A stretch of DNA of 64,000 nucleotides, taken from NCBI GenBank assembly GCA_963721385.1, contig CAVRJB010000013.1, positions 372,001-436,000 on the forward strand. Reading direction: 5' to 3'. This document shows positions 34,669 to 43,037 of the stretch, one piece after another. The position numbers were made by a program, and so were the translations under genes. The notes beneath the pieces are model-generated. The model did no database searches and was not told the DNA's origin. It saw only the letters and a program-made list of their open reading frames with translations. The stretch comes from DAOMFB01 sp963721385 (GTDB lineage: Bacteria; Acidobacteriota; Thermoanaerobaculia; UBA5066). Position 1 is the first letter of the stretch; each line of letters begins with the position of its first letter.

Positions 34669-36648
34669 TTACTGTTTGCGAGCCGTTGACGTTTCGTGCC
34701 ACGCGAGAGCGCGGTTCGCGACCGCACCTCTCATCATTCGAAGCAACTCTTCGATGTTCTGGTCCTTGAACTCGCCGCCGTGGCGGATGCGGAGAGAGAC
34801 CGTGCCGGCCGCCGCTTCCTTCTCGCCCACGATCAGGAGCGCGGGGACCTTTTCCAGCTCTCCATTGCGGATCTTGGCGCCGAGCTTCTCATTTCGGGCG
34901 TCGGCCGTGGCCCGAAGGCTGGCCTCTCTTACCCTTCCAAGGACCTTTTCGGCGTACTCATTGAACTTCTCCGAGACCGGGACGACGCGCACCTGCTCCG
35001 GCGCCAGCCAGAACGGGAAGTCGCCGCCCGTGTGCTCGATGAGGATCCCGACGAAGCGCTCGAGGGACCCCAGGATCGCGCGGTGCAGGACCACCGGCCT
35101 CTGCTTCGAGCCGTCCTCGGCCGTGTAGTGGAGGTCGAACCGCTCGGGGTTCGAAAAGTCGACCTGCAGCGTCCCGAGCTGCCAGGCGCGCCCGATCGCG
35201 TCCGTCACGTGGAAGTCGAGCTTCGGGCCGTAGAACGCCCCGTCGCCGTGGTTGACGAAGTACGACCAGCCGCCCAGCTCGCCCGAGCGCTTCTCGAACG
35301 CCTGGGCCAGCGCCTTCTCCGCCTTGTCCCAGTTCTCGACCGAGCCCATGAACGCCGCCGGCCGGGTGCCGAGCCCGACCTTCACCTCGCCAAAGCCGAA
35401 CGTCCCGTAGACCTCCCGGATGAAGTCGAGGAATCGGTCCATCTCGGCCGGCATCTGGTCGAGCGTCACGAAGATGTGCGAGTCGTCCTGGCAGAACGTC
35501 CTCACCCGCGTCAGCCCCTGAGTCACGCCGGAGCGCTCGTAACGGTGGAGCCGCCCGAAGTCGGCGAAACGGACGGGGAGGTCGCGGTACGAGAAGGCCT
35601 GCGCGCCGTACATCAGGAAATGTCCCGGGCAGTTCATCGGCTTGACGCCGTACTCCCGCTCGTCGATCTCGGTGAAGTACATGTTCTCGTGGTAGTTCTG
35701 GTAGTGCCCCGACTGCTTGAACAGCTCCGCGTCGAAGATCTGGGGCGAGATGACTTCCTGGTAGCCGTACTTCACGTAGAGCTCGCGCATGAACTGGACG
35801 AGCAGGTTGTAGACCGTCGCGCCCTTCGGGAGGAAGAAGGGCGAGGCGGGGGCCCACGGGTGGAAGACGAAGAGGCCGAGTTCCTTGCCGACCTTCCGGT
35901 GGTCGCGGGCCTTCGCCGCCTCGACCCGCGCGAGGTGCTCGTCCAGCTCCTTCTGCGAGAGGAAGACGGCCCCGTAGATCCGCTGGAGCATCGGGTTCCG
36001 CTCGTCGCCCTTCCAGTACGCCCCCGCGGAGTGCGTGAGCTTGAAGACGCCGAGCTTCCCCGTCGACGGGACGTGCGGGCCCCGGCAGAGGTCGATGAAG
36101 TCCTTCTGCTCGTAGCACGAGAGGCTCCCCTCGGGAATGCCCGCGACGATCTCGACCTTGAGCGGGTCGTTCTGGGCCTCGAAGATCCGGACCGCGTCGG
36201 CCTTCGACATCTCCTTGCGGACGACGGCGTTGTCCTCCGCGACGATCTTTTTCATCTCGGCCTCGATCCTCTCGAGGTCCTCCGGTGTGAACGCCCGGCC
36301 GGGATCGAAGTCGTAGTAGAAGCCGTTCTCGATGGCGGGGCCGATGCCGATCTTCACGCCCGGAAAGAGGCGCTTCACCGCGTTTGCGCAGAGGTGCGCC
36401 GTGGAGTGGCGGTAGAGCTCCAGCGCGTCCGGATGCTTCGTCGTCACGACCTCGAACTTCCCGGATTCCGTGAGAGGGCGCGAGAGGTCGAGGACGGCGC
36501 CATTCAGCTTCACGCCGAGGGCGTCCTTGGCGAGGCGCGGACCGATCGATTCGGCGACGGTGCGGCCGGTGGTCCCGGCCGGGACCTCTTTGACGGACCC
36601 GTCGGGGAGCGTCAGGCGGATGACGTCGCTGGCGACCGATGCGGACAT
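34669..36648 (-). CDS. thrS: Threonine-tRNA ligase
   Basis: This 659-residue enzyme has an N-terminal TGS domain (RLTLPDGSVKEVPAGTTGRT) and the editing domain with HSTAHLCANAVKRLFPG and the second-site CRGPHVPSTG. The catalytic core has MNCPGHFLMYG (zinc Cys), RFADFGRLHRYERSGVTQGL (motif 2), QDDSHIF and HRAILGSLERF (motif 3). The anticodon-binding domain begins near PFWLAPEQVRVVPVSEK. It charges tRNA-Thr and clears Ser-tRNA. It is first in the thrS-infC-rpmI-rplT-pheST order, with tRNA-Val genes upstream on the same strand. No T-box leader is seen. Confidence 0.96.
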   Translation of the reverse strand: MSASVASDVIRLTLPDGSVKEVPAGTTGRTVAESIGPRLAKDALGVKLNGAVLDLSRPLTESGKFEVVTTKHPDALELYRHSTAHLCANAVKRLFPGVKIGIGPAIENGFYYDFDPGRAFTPEDLERIEAEMKKIVAEDNAVVRKEMSKADAVRIFEAQNDPLKVEIVAGIPEGSLSCYEQKDFIDLCRGPHVPSTGKLGVFKLTHSAGAYWKGDERNPMLQRIYGAVFLSQKELDEHLARVEAAKARDHRKVGKELGLFVFHPWAPASPFFLPKGATVYNLLVQFMRELYVKYGYQEVISPQIFDAELFKQSGHYQNYHENMYFTEIDEREYGVKPMNCPGHFLMYGAQAFSYRDLPVRFADFGRLHRYERSGVTQGLTRVRTFCQDDSHIFVTLDQMPAEMDRFLDFIREVYGTFGFGEVKVGLGTRPAAFMGSVENWDKAEKALAQAFEKRSGELGGWSYFVNHGDGAFYGPKLDFHVTDAIGRAWQLGTLQVDFSNPERFDLHYTAEDGSKQRPVVLHRAILGSLERFVGILIEHTGGDFPFWLAPEQVRVVPVSEKFNEYAEKVLGRVREASLRATADARNEKLGAKIRNGELEKVPALLIVGEKEAAAGTVSLRIRHGGEFKDQNIEELLRMMRGAVANRALAWHETSTARKQ

Positions 36649-36705
36649 GACTCGACCTCTCCTTTCTCTCTTCGGAAACGGCGATGGAGGGTCGAGGGAG
36701 GGGGT

Positions 36706-36781
36706 TGGTAGGCGCTAGCGGACTCGAACCGCTGACCCCTTCCGTGTGAAGGAAGTGCTCTACCGACTGAGCTAAGCGCCT
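36706..36781 (-). tRNA. tRNA-Val (anticodon CAC)
   Basis: This 76-base cloverleaf includes an encoded CCA end. The acceptor AGGCGCT pairs with AGCGCCT, starting with an A1-U72 pair. The D-stem is GCTC/GAGC. The anticodon arm is CTTCC-TTCACAC-GGAAG, so the anticodon CAC reads GUG. The T-arm is AGCGG-TTCGAGT-CCGCT. It lies 57 bases upstream of thrS on the same strand. Confidence 0.95.
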
Positions 36782-36821
36782 TCGAGCTGCCGTTCGGCGG
36801 CGGCACGGGAGAGAGGGCGGA

Positions 36822-36896
<75 letters not shown>

Positions 36897-37114
36897 GAGT
36901 GCTCCGCTTTTGTCTCTCCGAGGGCTGCCGCCGGGGGCCGTTCTTTTTGGAACGTCTTTTGAGCCCCGACCTCGACCCGGATCGTCTTCTCCAAAGAGCA
37001 TTTCCGGCGTTTTGGCCGGAGCGGCGGAGGATAGCACAGCGGGCCGCGTTCTAGCCCTGTCCGATGCTCGTCCGGCGGGTCCGGAGTGCCCGTTGAGATA
37101 GCATCTCAGCAAAG

Positions 37115-39811
37115 GTGACGCGCTGCTCCCGCTGCGACGCCGAGGTGCCGGAGTCCGGCCGCTTTTGCCCGGCGTGCGGGCAGGCGCTGTCCGGTTCCCT
37201 GTCGCACCTTCCCACCGAGATTGCTTCAGCGCCGAAAGCGAAGCCGCCGTCCTCCGTGGGCCGCCTCGTCTCCTCGGGCTCGCTCGATCTCGGCGCTTTT
37301 CCGCCCGGCGCGGTCCTCGGCGAGCGCTACCGCATCGTGGGCCTCCTCGGCCGGGGCGGCATGGGCGAGGTCTACCGCGCCGACGACCTCAAGCTCGGCC
37401 AGGCCGTCGCGCTCAAGTTCCTCCCGAAGGCCGTCTCGGGCGACGAAGCGCTCCTGGCGCGCTTCCACGCGGAGGTGCGCCTCGCGCGGCAGGTCTCGCA
37501 CCCGAACGTCTGCCGCATCTACGACATCGGCGAGATCGAAGGGCGCCACTTTCTCTCGATGGAGTACGTGGACGGAGAGGACCTCGCGTCGCTCCTGAAG
37601 CGGATCGGCCATCTCCCGGTGCAAAAAACCGTCGAGATCGCCCGCCAGCTCTGCGCCGGCCTCCACGCCGCGCACGAAAAGGGTGTCCTCCACCGCGACC
37701 TCAAGCCCGCGAACGTGATGCTCGACGGCCGGGGCCGGGTGCGCATCACCGACTTCGGGCTCGCCGTCGCGGCCGAGGAGGCAGCGAACGTCGGGGAGGT
37801 TTCGGGCACGCCCGCCTACATGGCTCCCGAGCAGCTCGCCGGCAAGCCCGCCTCCGTAAGGAGCGATCTCTACGCGCTTGGCCTCGTCCTCTACGAGGTC
37901 GCGACGGGCAAGCGCGCCTTCGACGCGCCGACGCTCGCCGAGCTGAAACGAAAGCACGAGCACGAGACGCCGACGGCACCGTCGGCCGTCCTCGCGGGCT
38001 TCGATCCGGCCGTCGAGCGCGTCATCCTGCGCTGTCTCGAGAAGGACCCGAAGGGCCCGGCCTTCGTCGCGCCGTTCAGGTCGCGGCCGCGCTACCCGGG
38101 CGGCGACCCGCTCGCCGCCGCGCTCGCCGCCGGCGAGACCCCCTCACCCGAGATGGTGGCGGCGGCCGGGCCCGAAGGCGTCATCCCGACGGCGCGGGCA
38201 GCGGCGCTTCTCGCGGGTGTTCTCGCTCTCCTCACCGCCATCTTCGTCCTCTCGCGCTGGGCCACCGACCTCGGCCTCTCGCCGCTGCCGAAGCCGCCCG
38301 ATGTCCTCCTGGAGCGGGCGCGCGAGGTGACGCGCCGGCTCGGCTACACGGAGACGCCCGGGGACTCGAGCGGCGCTTTCGCGCGTGACTCCTCGTACCT
38401 CGACTTTCGCGCGCGCACCGGCGGTCCGGGCTGGGCGCGACGGCTCGCGGCGAGCTGGTGGAAGCCAGCGACCTTCAACTACCGCCAGAGCCCGAGGCCG
38501 CTCATTCCCGCCAATGTCAGTATCGTCACGCTCGCCGATCCGCCCTTCAACGTCACCGCGATGGTCACGGTGATCCTCGACCCTGAGGGATGGCTCCGAG
38601 AGTTCGTCGCCGTCCCGCCCCAGGTCCCGCCGCCCGCGACCGAGCCGCCGGTCACGCCCATGTGGGACGTGCTCTTCGTGGAAGCGGGCCTCGACCCGAA
38701 GACCTTTACACGCTCGGATCCCGCCTGGCTGCCGAGCGTGCCTTTCGACGCGATCGCTGGATGGACCGGCCCGATGCCCGGAGAAAAGGACGTGACGCTG
38801 CGCGTCGTCGCGGCGGCATTCCGCGGCCGTTTCGTCTCGTTTCAGCTCGTCGCCCCGTGGAGCCGGCCGGACCGCGACGCCGCGACCCCCGTGACTCTCC
38901 GATCGCGCATCCGCGGCGCCACGTTCTCGCTCACCACGCTCCTCATCGCCGGCGCCGCGGCGTGGTTCGCGCGGCGCAACACCCGCCTCGGGCGAGGCGA
39001 CCGGCGGGGCGCTGCGCGCGTCGGGATCACAGTCTGCATCTGCATGTTCGTGGTCGCCCTCCTGCTGAGCCATCCCGCCGCCGTCTGGAGTCAGGGGTTC
39101 GCGAGGCCACTCGTACTCCGTTGCGGGGGTCTCGGGATTCTCGCGTGGGGCGTCTACCTCGCGTTCGAGCCGTATTTCCGGCGACGGTACCCGGAGCTGC
39201 TCGTGTCGTGGACCCGGCTCGTGGGAGGGCGGTGGGGCGATCCTCTCGTCGGCCGTGACCTCCTCGGTGGACTCCTCCTCGGCTGCGGCGCGGTCCTCGT
39301 CGTCGAGGCCATCGCCACGACTCCCGCAATCTTCGCCTCAGGGGGAGAGACTCCCCTCTTCTTCGAACCGCTGGCGCTCATCGGGATCCGGGGAGTCGCC
39401 GGCGGGATCGCGGGCATCGGCATCGACGTTCTGATGTTTTCCCTCGCCTCCGCGACGCTCCTGTTCCTCGGAAGCCTCCTTCTGCGCAAACGTCCACTCG
39501 CCGTGTCCCTCGTGTGGGTTTTCTGGTTCGCCGTGAAGGTGGGCCGCGAGAACCCGATCCTCGAGGTGCCCGCCGGCGCGCTCATCGCGACCCTTGCCGT
39601 CCTGGCCCTGGTCCGGTTCGGGCTGCTCGGATTGGCCGCCTTCGTTGCCGTGGACGGGCTGCTCGTCGCGACCCCGATCACGACGGATTTTTCGGCCTGG
39701 TACGCGGGCTACGGGGCGGTGTTTGGAGCGGTCATCCTCGCACTCGCGCTCTGGGGCTTCTGGACGGCCCACGGCGGCGCCGTCTTCTCCGGCGCCGCGG
39801 CCGACGACTGA
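37115..39811 (+). CDS. Zinc-ribbon Ser/Thr protein kinase with polytopic membrane tail (copy 4)
   Basis: This is 898 residues. The N-terminal zinc ribbon is CSRCDAEVPESGRFCPACG. The kinase domain (about 70-330) has GRGGMGEVYRADD, the catalytic loop HRDLKPANVML, DFGLAVAA and YMAPEQLAGK. A TM helix near 365 is followed by an outside domain, and the last 350 residues carry about eight TM helices. The segment after CLEKDP reads KGPAFVAPFRSRPRYPGGDP, while the +1 frame there gives RAVQVAAALPG, the sequence normal for this family, so a compensating pair of indels near 38065 and 38100 is likely. It starts with GTG at 37115. It is unlike the three tandem kinases in its tail. The signal sensed is unknown. 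Confidence 0.85.
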   Translation: MTRCSRCDAEVPESGRFCPACGQALSGSLSHLPTEIASAPKAKPPSSVGRLVSSGSLDLGAFPPGAVLGERYRIVGLLGRGGMGEVYRADDLKLGQAVALKFLPKAVSGDEALLARFHAEVRLARQVSHPNVCRIYDIGEIEGRHFLSMEYVDGEDLASLLKRIGHLPVQKTVEIARQLCAGLHAAHEKGVLHRDLKPANVMLDGRGRVRITDFGLAVAAEEAANVGEVSGTPAYMAPEQLAGKPASVRSDLYALGLVLYEVATGKRAFDAPTLAELKRKHEHETPTAPSAVLAGFDPAVERVILRCLEKDPKGPAFVAPFRSRPRYPGGDPLAAALAAGETPSPEMVAAAGPEGVIPTARAAALLAGVLALLTAIFVLSRWATDLGLSPLPKPPDVLLERAREVTRRLGYTETPGDSSGAFARDSSYLDFRARTGGPGWARRLAASWWKPATFNYRQSPRPLIPANVSIVTLADPPFNVTAMVTVILDPEGWLREFVAVPPQVPPPATEPPVTPMWDVLFVEAGLDPKTFTRSDPAWLPSVPFDAIAGWTGPMPGEKDVTLRVVAAAFRGRFVSFQLVAPWSRPDRDAATPVTLRSRIRGATFSLTTLLIAGAAAWFARRNTRLGRGDRRGAARVGITVCICMFVVALLLSHPAAVWSQGFARPLVLRCGGLGILAWGVYLAFEPYFRRRYPELLVSWTRLVGGRWGDPLVGRDLLGGLLLGCGAVLVVEAIATTPAIFASGGETPLFFEPLALIGIRGVAGGIAGIGIDVLMFSLASATLLFLGSLLLRKRPLAVSLVWVFWFAVKVGRENPILEVPAGALIATLAVLALVRFGLLGLAAFVAVDGLLVATPITTDFSAWYAGYGAVFGAVILALALWGFWTAHGGAVFSGAAADD

Positions 39812-39823
39812 CCGGCCCGGCGG

Positions 39824-40279
39824 TCAGCCCGTCTTCTTCCTCACCCAGAGCGTCTCCGTGACGCGCGCGACGAGTTCCCCGTCGTCGGCGACGATTTCGG
39901 CGACGAGCTCGGGCTCCACCTTCTCGCCGCGGTCGGCGGCCGCGCGGATCTCCGCGATCTTCTCCGGCGGAACGTGAAACGTCGCCGTCACGGGTCCGCG
40001 GCCCGGCCTCAGGAACTCGATCTGGCCCGCCTTGTTCCAGACGAGGTAGCCCGGGCCGAGGTTCTTGATGAGGATGAAGACGAAGTGCGGGTCGCACATC
40101 GAGTAGAGCGACCCGCCGAACTGCGTCCCGAAGAGGTTCTGGTTGTAAAAGGTCAGCTTCATCCGGACGACGATCGTGTGGGGATCGTCCTTCGGATACG
40201 TGACCTTGATCCCCGCCCCGAGAAACGGCGGGTAGAAGTTGACGAGCTTCATCATCAGGCGTTGCCGGACGCTGGCCAC
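39824..40279 (-). CDS. DUF4442 hotdog-fold putative thioesterase
   Basis: About 151 residues from the GTG at 40279. It contains FYPPFLGAGIKVTYPKDDPH, the family-typical NLFGTQFGGSLYSMCDPHF on the central hotdog helix, and later VTATFHVPPEKIAEIRAAAD. Hotdog proteins of this group are often annotated as acyl-CoA or acyl-ACP thioesterase-like. No enzyme assignment is safe. The frame is open further upstream, but that extra part lacks similarity to the family and has poor codon pattern. Confidence 0.8.
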   Translation of the reverse strand: MASVRQRLMMKLVNFYPPFLGAGIKVTYPKDDPHTIVVRMKLTFYNQNLFGTQFGGSLYSMCDPHFVFILIKNLGPGYLVWNKAGQIEFLRPGRGPVTATFHVPPEKIAEIRAAADRGEKVEPELVAEIVADDGELVARVTETLWVRKKTG

Positions 40280-40461
40280 CGGCGGGGACTCTAACGCGCT
40301 CCGGTCGGCTCGCGGGTGACGGGCGCGGCCCGTCATGACGATTTCCCCGATCGCTTGACGTGTATTCGGCGGCGCGCCGGCCCTAGAGCTTTGGATTCGG
40401 TCGCTGAGAAAGAATCGCAATCTATTTCAGGTCAGGCACGGTCCTGACAGAAGAAGGGGCC

Positions 40462-40539
40462 ATGAGGCAACGAATCTCCGTGAGTTTGGAGGACAAAGGC
40501 TCACTCCCGCAAACAGGGAGAGGGGGATTTCGGCCATGA
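40462..40539 (+). other. Short open frame 1 upstream of the GDSL hydrolase (25 codons)
   Basis: ATG at 40462 follows AAGAAGGGG by two bases. The peptide begins MRQRISVSLEDKG and ends at a TGA that overlaps the ATG of the next short frame (ATGA). It could be a leader peptide or chance. No homologue is recognised. Confidence 0.3.
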
Positions 40540-40634
40540 CCTCCTTCGTTCGACAAAAGTTCCTTCGGCCGTCGGTCGCCCTCACGGTTGCTTTGTTCGT
40601 CAACCTCGGTCTCTTCGGTTCCAGTCAGGAATAA
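40536..40634 (+). other. Short open frame 2 upstream of the GDSL hydrolase (32 codons)
   Basis: The peptide begins MTSFVRQKFLRP and has a hydrophobic stretch VALTVALFVNLGLFG, like a signal or a small membrane peptide. Its TAA sits inside the AAGGAGG ribosome site of the GDSL gene (40633-40639), so ribosomes finishing here would be placed to start the enzyme. Coding status is unproven. Confidence 0.35.
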
Positions 40635-40644
40635 GGAGGTAGAA

Positions 40645-41913
40645 ATGCGAACCCTCAAGCAGACGCCGGCCGTGCGCCGCGTCTCATCGGCCCTCTTCGC
40701 GGCGGCCGCCTTCGCCGTCGCCACTTTCGCGGCCAATCCCGCCGCCCTAGCCGGTCCCGGAAATGGCGACCAGCAATGGGTCGGCACCTGGACCACGGCA
40801 CCGGTTTCCGCGGCGCCGAGCGCCGCCAACGAGATCAACAACCAGACTCTCCGCCAGATCGTCCACGTCAGCGTCGGCGGAGACCAGGTCCGGGTGAGGC
40901 TTTCGAACGCATTCGGCACGAGCCCGCTCGCCGTCGGCGCGGCGGCCGTCGCCCTCCGCGACTCGGGCGAGGCGATCGTGCCGGGGTCGAGCCACGTCCT
41001 GACCTTCAGCGGGAATGCGTCCTTCACCCTTCCGCCCGGCGCCCCCGTGCTGAGCGACCCGGTGGACCTCCAGGTGCCCGAGTTGTCCGATCTCGCGATC
41101 GACCTCTACCTGCCGGGGGACACCTCGGCGACGACGTCGCCGCTGACGACGCACACGGGCGCGCTCCAGACGAACTATCTTTCGCCGCCCGGCGATTTCA
41201 CGGGAGTCACGGTCCTGCCGGTCGCGGCGACCCGCGCGTCCTGGCTCTTCCTGACGGGCGTGGAGGTCGTGGCCTCGAAGCAGACAGGCGCCGTCGTGAC
41301 GTTCGGCGACTCGATCACGGACGGCACGAACTCAACGCCGAACACCAACAGACGCTGGCCCGACGACCTCGCCCGGCGGATCATGGCCCAGCACGGTAAC
41401 CAGGACCTCGGCGTGCTCAACGTGGGCATCGCCGGCAACCGGATCCTTCACGAAATCGTCGGCCCCAATGCACTCGCGCGGTTCGACCGCGACGTCCTGG
41501 CCCAGACCGGCGTGACGCACGTGACCGTGCTCGAAGGGATCAACGACATCGGCTTCTCGGGATTCTTCCCTGCCGAGGCCGTGACCGCGGATCAGATCAT
41601 CGAGGGCCACAAGCAGCTGATCCGGCGAGCGCACGCGAAAGGGCTCAAGATCTTCGGCTGCACCCTGACCCCGTTCGAAGGCTCCTTCCCTGGCTACTTC
41701 ACGCCGGCGGGCGAAGTGAAACGCCAGACCGTGAACGCGTGGATCCGCACCAGCGGAGACTACGACGCGGTCATCGACTTCGACCTGGCAGTACGCGACC
41801 CGGCGAATCCGACACGGATCCTGCCGGCGTACGACAGCGGCGACCATCTGCACCCGAACGACGCCGGCTACGCAGCCATGGCGAATGCCGTCGACCTGAA
41901 ACTCTTCAAGTAG
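40645..41913 (+). CDS. Secreted SGNH/GDSL hydrolase
   Basis: This is 422 residues. A signal peptide spans about 1-36 (VSSALFAAAAFAVATFAANP, ending LAG). An N-terminal beta domain (WVGTWTTAPVSAAPSAANEI, VRVRLSNAFGT) precedes the SGNH domain: block I TFGDSITDGTNST with the catalytic Ser, block II Gly in VGIAGNRIL, block III GINDIG, and block V SGDHLHPNDAGY with Asp and His. Such two-domain enzymes are esterases acting on carbohydrates or lipids outside the cytoplasm. The ATG at 40645 has AAGGAGG five bases upstream. Two tiny overlapping frames lie upstream, and a strong hairpin follows at 41939. Confidence 0.9.
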   Translation: MRTLKQTPAVRRVSSALFAAAAFAVATFAANPAALAGPGNGDQQWVGTWTTAPVSAAPSAANEINNQTLRQIVHVSVGGDQVRVRLSNAFGTSPLAVGAAAVALRDSGEAIVPGSSHVLTFSGNASFTLPPGAPVLSDPVDLQVPELSDLAIDLYLPGDTSATTSPLTTHTGALQTNYLSPPGDFTGVTVLPVAATRASWLFLTGVEVVASKQTGAVVTFGDSITDGTNSTPNTNRRWPDDLARRIMAQHGNQDLGVLNVGIAGNRILHEIVGPNALARFDRDVLAQTGVTHVTVLEGINDIGFSGFFPAEAVTADQIIEGHKQLIRRAHAKGLKIFGCTLTPFEGSFPGYFTPAGEVKRQTVNAWIRTSGDYDAVIDFDLAVRDPANPTRILPAYDSGDHLHPNDAGYAAMANAVDLKLFK

Positions 41914-41938
41914 GCCTCACGTTCCGCGGCCGTGATGC

Positions 41939-41971
41939 GCGGGGGGGCGGGCTGGGGGCCCGCCTCCCCGC
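41939..41971 (+). terminator. Strong hairpin after the GDSL hydrolase gene
   Basis: Fourteen consecutive pairs (one G-U) from 41939-41952 to 41958-41971 enclose a 5-base TGGGG loop. It lies 25 bases past the stop. There is no U-run, so termination by this hairpin alone is uncertain. Confidence 0.6.
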
Positions 41972-42137
41972 ATTGTCTAAGCGGCCGTTCGCGAGCCCGC
42001 ACGGCGGCGCTGGCGAAAGCCGATCATCCTGCGGGCAGAGGGCGGAGGCGCGCCGATATGGGGTCGCCGGGACGCGTCCCGGCCCGGATCATGCCGTCTT
42101 GATGCGCATTCCGCGCGGAATCGGCCGCTTCCCGCTC

Positions 42138-42161
42138 AATCGGGTCCCCCGAAACCCGATT
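42138..42161 (-). terminator. Inverted repeat after the lipoprotein gene
   Basis: AATCGGGT and ACCCGATT form a perfect 8-bp stem with an 8-base loop, about 59 bases downstream of the lipoprotein stop on the minus strand. No U-run follows. Confidence 0.4.
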
Positions 42162-42219
42162 CTACGGCCCGGAGCTACACCGTTCACGGTCGGCGTCGCT
42201 CCGGCCGATGCGGGCCGCT

Positions 42220-42684
42220 CTACTTCCTGACCTCGAACTCCTTCGTCCCGACGGGGGTTCCGTCGGCGGAGACCTCGACCTTGTATTTCCCCACCGGCCA
42301 GCCGGAGGGCTTGGCGATGTGGAACTCGGTGACGGCCGGGCCGGTCGGCACGATGTCGCGCGTCTCCTCGTTCACGAGGGTCCCCTTGTCCCCGTAGGTC
42401 CAGCGGGCCTTGAGCGTCGCCTTCGGCGCGATGCCCTGGGTCGAGATCGCGACGTAGATCGTCTCCATCGGGCCGAAGACGGCCGAGGCTTCCTTGATCT
42501 TCCGGTCGTCTCCGATCGACTTCCCGAGGTCGAACGAGGTGACCTTGAACGGTGCGGGCGTCGGCACCGCCGTGGGGACCGGGACCGGCGTCGGGGGCGG
42601 CGGAGGGGGCTCCTTCTTCGCGCAGGCGCCGAGGGCGACCGCAGCGACGAGGGCGAGCAGGGCGGCAGAGCGGTACGGTCTCAT
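42220..42684 (-). CDS. Small lipoprotein of unknown function
   Basis: This 154-residue protein has a lipobox LGAC at Cys21. It is followed by a Pro-rich spacer (KKEPPPPPPTPVPVPTAVPT) and a beta-rich Ig-like domain of about 105 residues (FKVTSFDLGKSIGDDRKIKE to GTKEFEVRK) with no cysteines. The architecture is that of an outer-membrane-anchored lipoprotein projecting a small domain. I do not recognise the domain. It follows the LysM gene on the same strand with a 20-base gap, so both may act at the cell wall. Confidence 0.75.
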   Translation of the reverse strand: MRPYRSAALLALVAAVALGACAKKEPPPPPPTPVPVPTAVPTPAPFKVTSFDLGKSIGDDRKIKEASAVFGPMETIYVAISTQGIAPKATLKARWTYGDKGTLVNEETRDIVPTGPAVTEFHIAKPSGWPVGKYKVEVSADGTPVGTKEFEVRK

Positions 42685-42704
42685 CTTCGTTTCTCCTCTT
42701 CCTC

Positions 42705-42962
42705 TCAGGCGCCGGGGATTTTCAGGATCTGCCCGGGGTGGATCAGGTCGGGGTTCTTGATCTGGTCCTTGTTGGCCTCCCAGATCTCCTTCCAGCGGTT
42801 CGCGCTGCCGTAGATCTTCTTCGCGATCTTCGACAGGCTGTCGCCGGCGACGACCGTGTAGGTTCGGGTGACCGCCTGGTCTTTCGGCGCCGGGGCCGAG
42901 CTGGAGCTGCCGCTCAAGACGTCCGAAAAATCGGGTTCCTTTTTTTCATCGGGAGTGCTCAT
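42705..42962 (-). CDS. LysM-domain protein
   Basis: This is 85 residues. A Ser/Pro-rich, acidic N-terminal third has no signal peptide. One LysM domain follows (YTVVAGDSLSKIAKKIYGSA, then IKNPDLIHPGQILKIPGA). LysM binds N-acetylglucosamine in peptidoglycan. The lack of an export signal recalls the cytoplasmic YgaU/Kbp proteins, but no BON domain is present. The ATG at 42962 has AAAGGAG upstream. The frame stays open far upstream without any start of its own, which is antisense to the radical SAM gene. Confidence 0.87.
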   Translation of the reverse strand: MSTPDEKKEPDFSDVLSGSSSSAPAPKDQAVTRTYTVVAGDSLSKIAKKIYGSANRWKEIWEANKDQIKNPDLIHPGQILKIPGA

Positions 42963-43037
42963 TCGTTCATCTCCTTTCGCGGGATCGGCAGAGCGCTGAA
43001 GCGCACCACCGTATATCATCCTCGAGGGGGAAATTAC

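Larger units (their letters stand above)
41914..42219. other. 306-base intergenic gap between convergent genes
   Basis: The GDSL gene and the lipoprotein gene converge here. Apart from the 14-bp hairpin at 41939-41971 and the 8-bp inverted repeat at 42138-42161, nothing gene-like is seen. Confidence 0.6.

Noticed and set aside
36649..36705. T-box or threonine leader ahead of thrS
   Set aside because: Only 57 bases separate it from the tRNA. No T-box motif, specifier stem or antiterminator is present.
34696..36711. Plus-strand frame opposite thrS
   Set aside because: Antisense shadow of a highly conserved synthetase, with no ribosome site.
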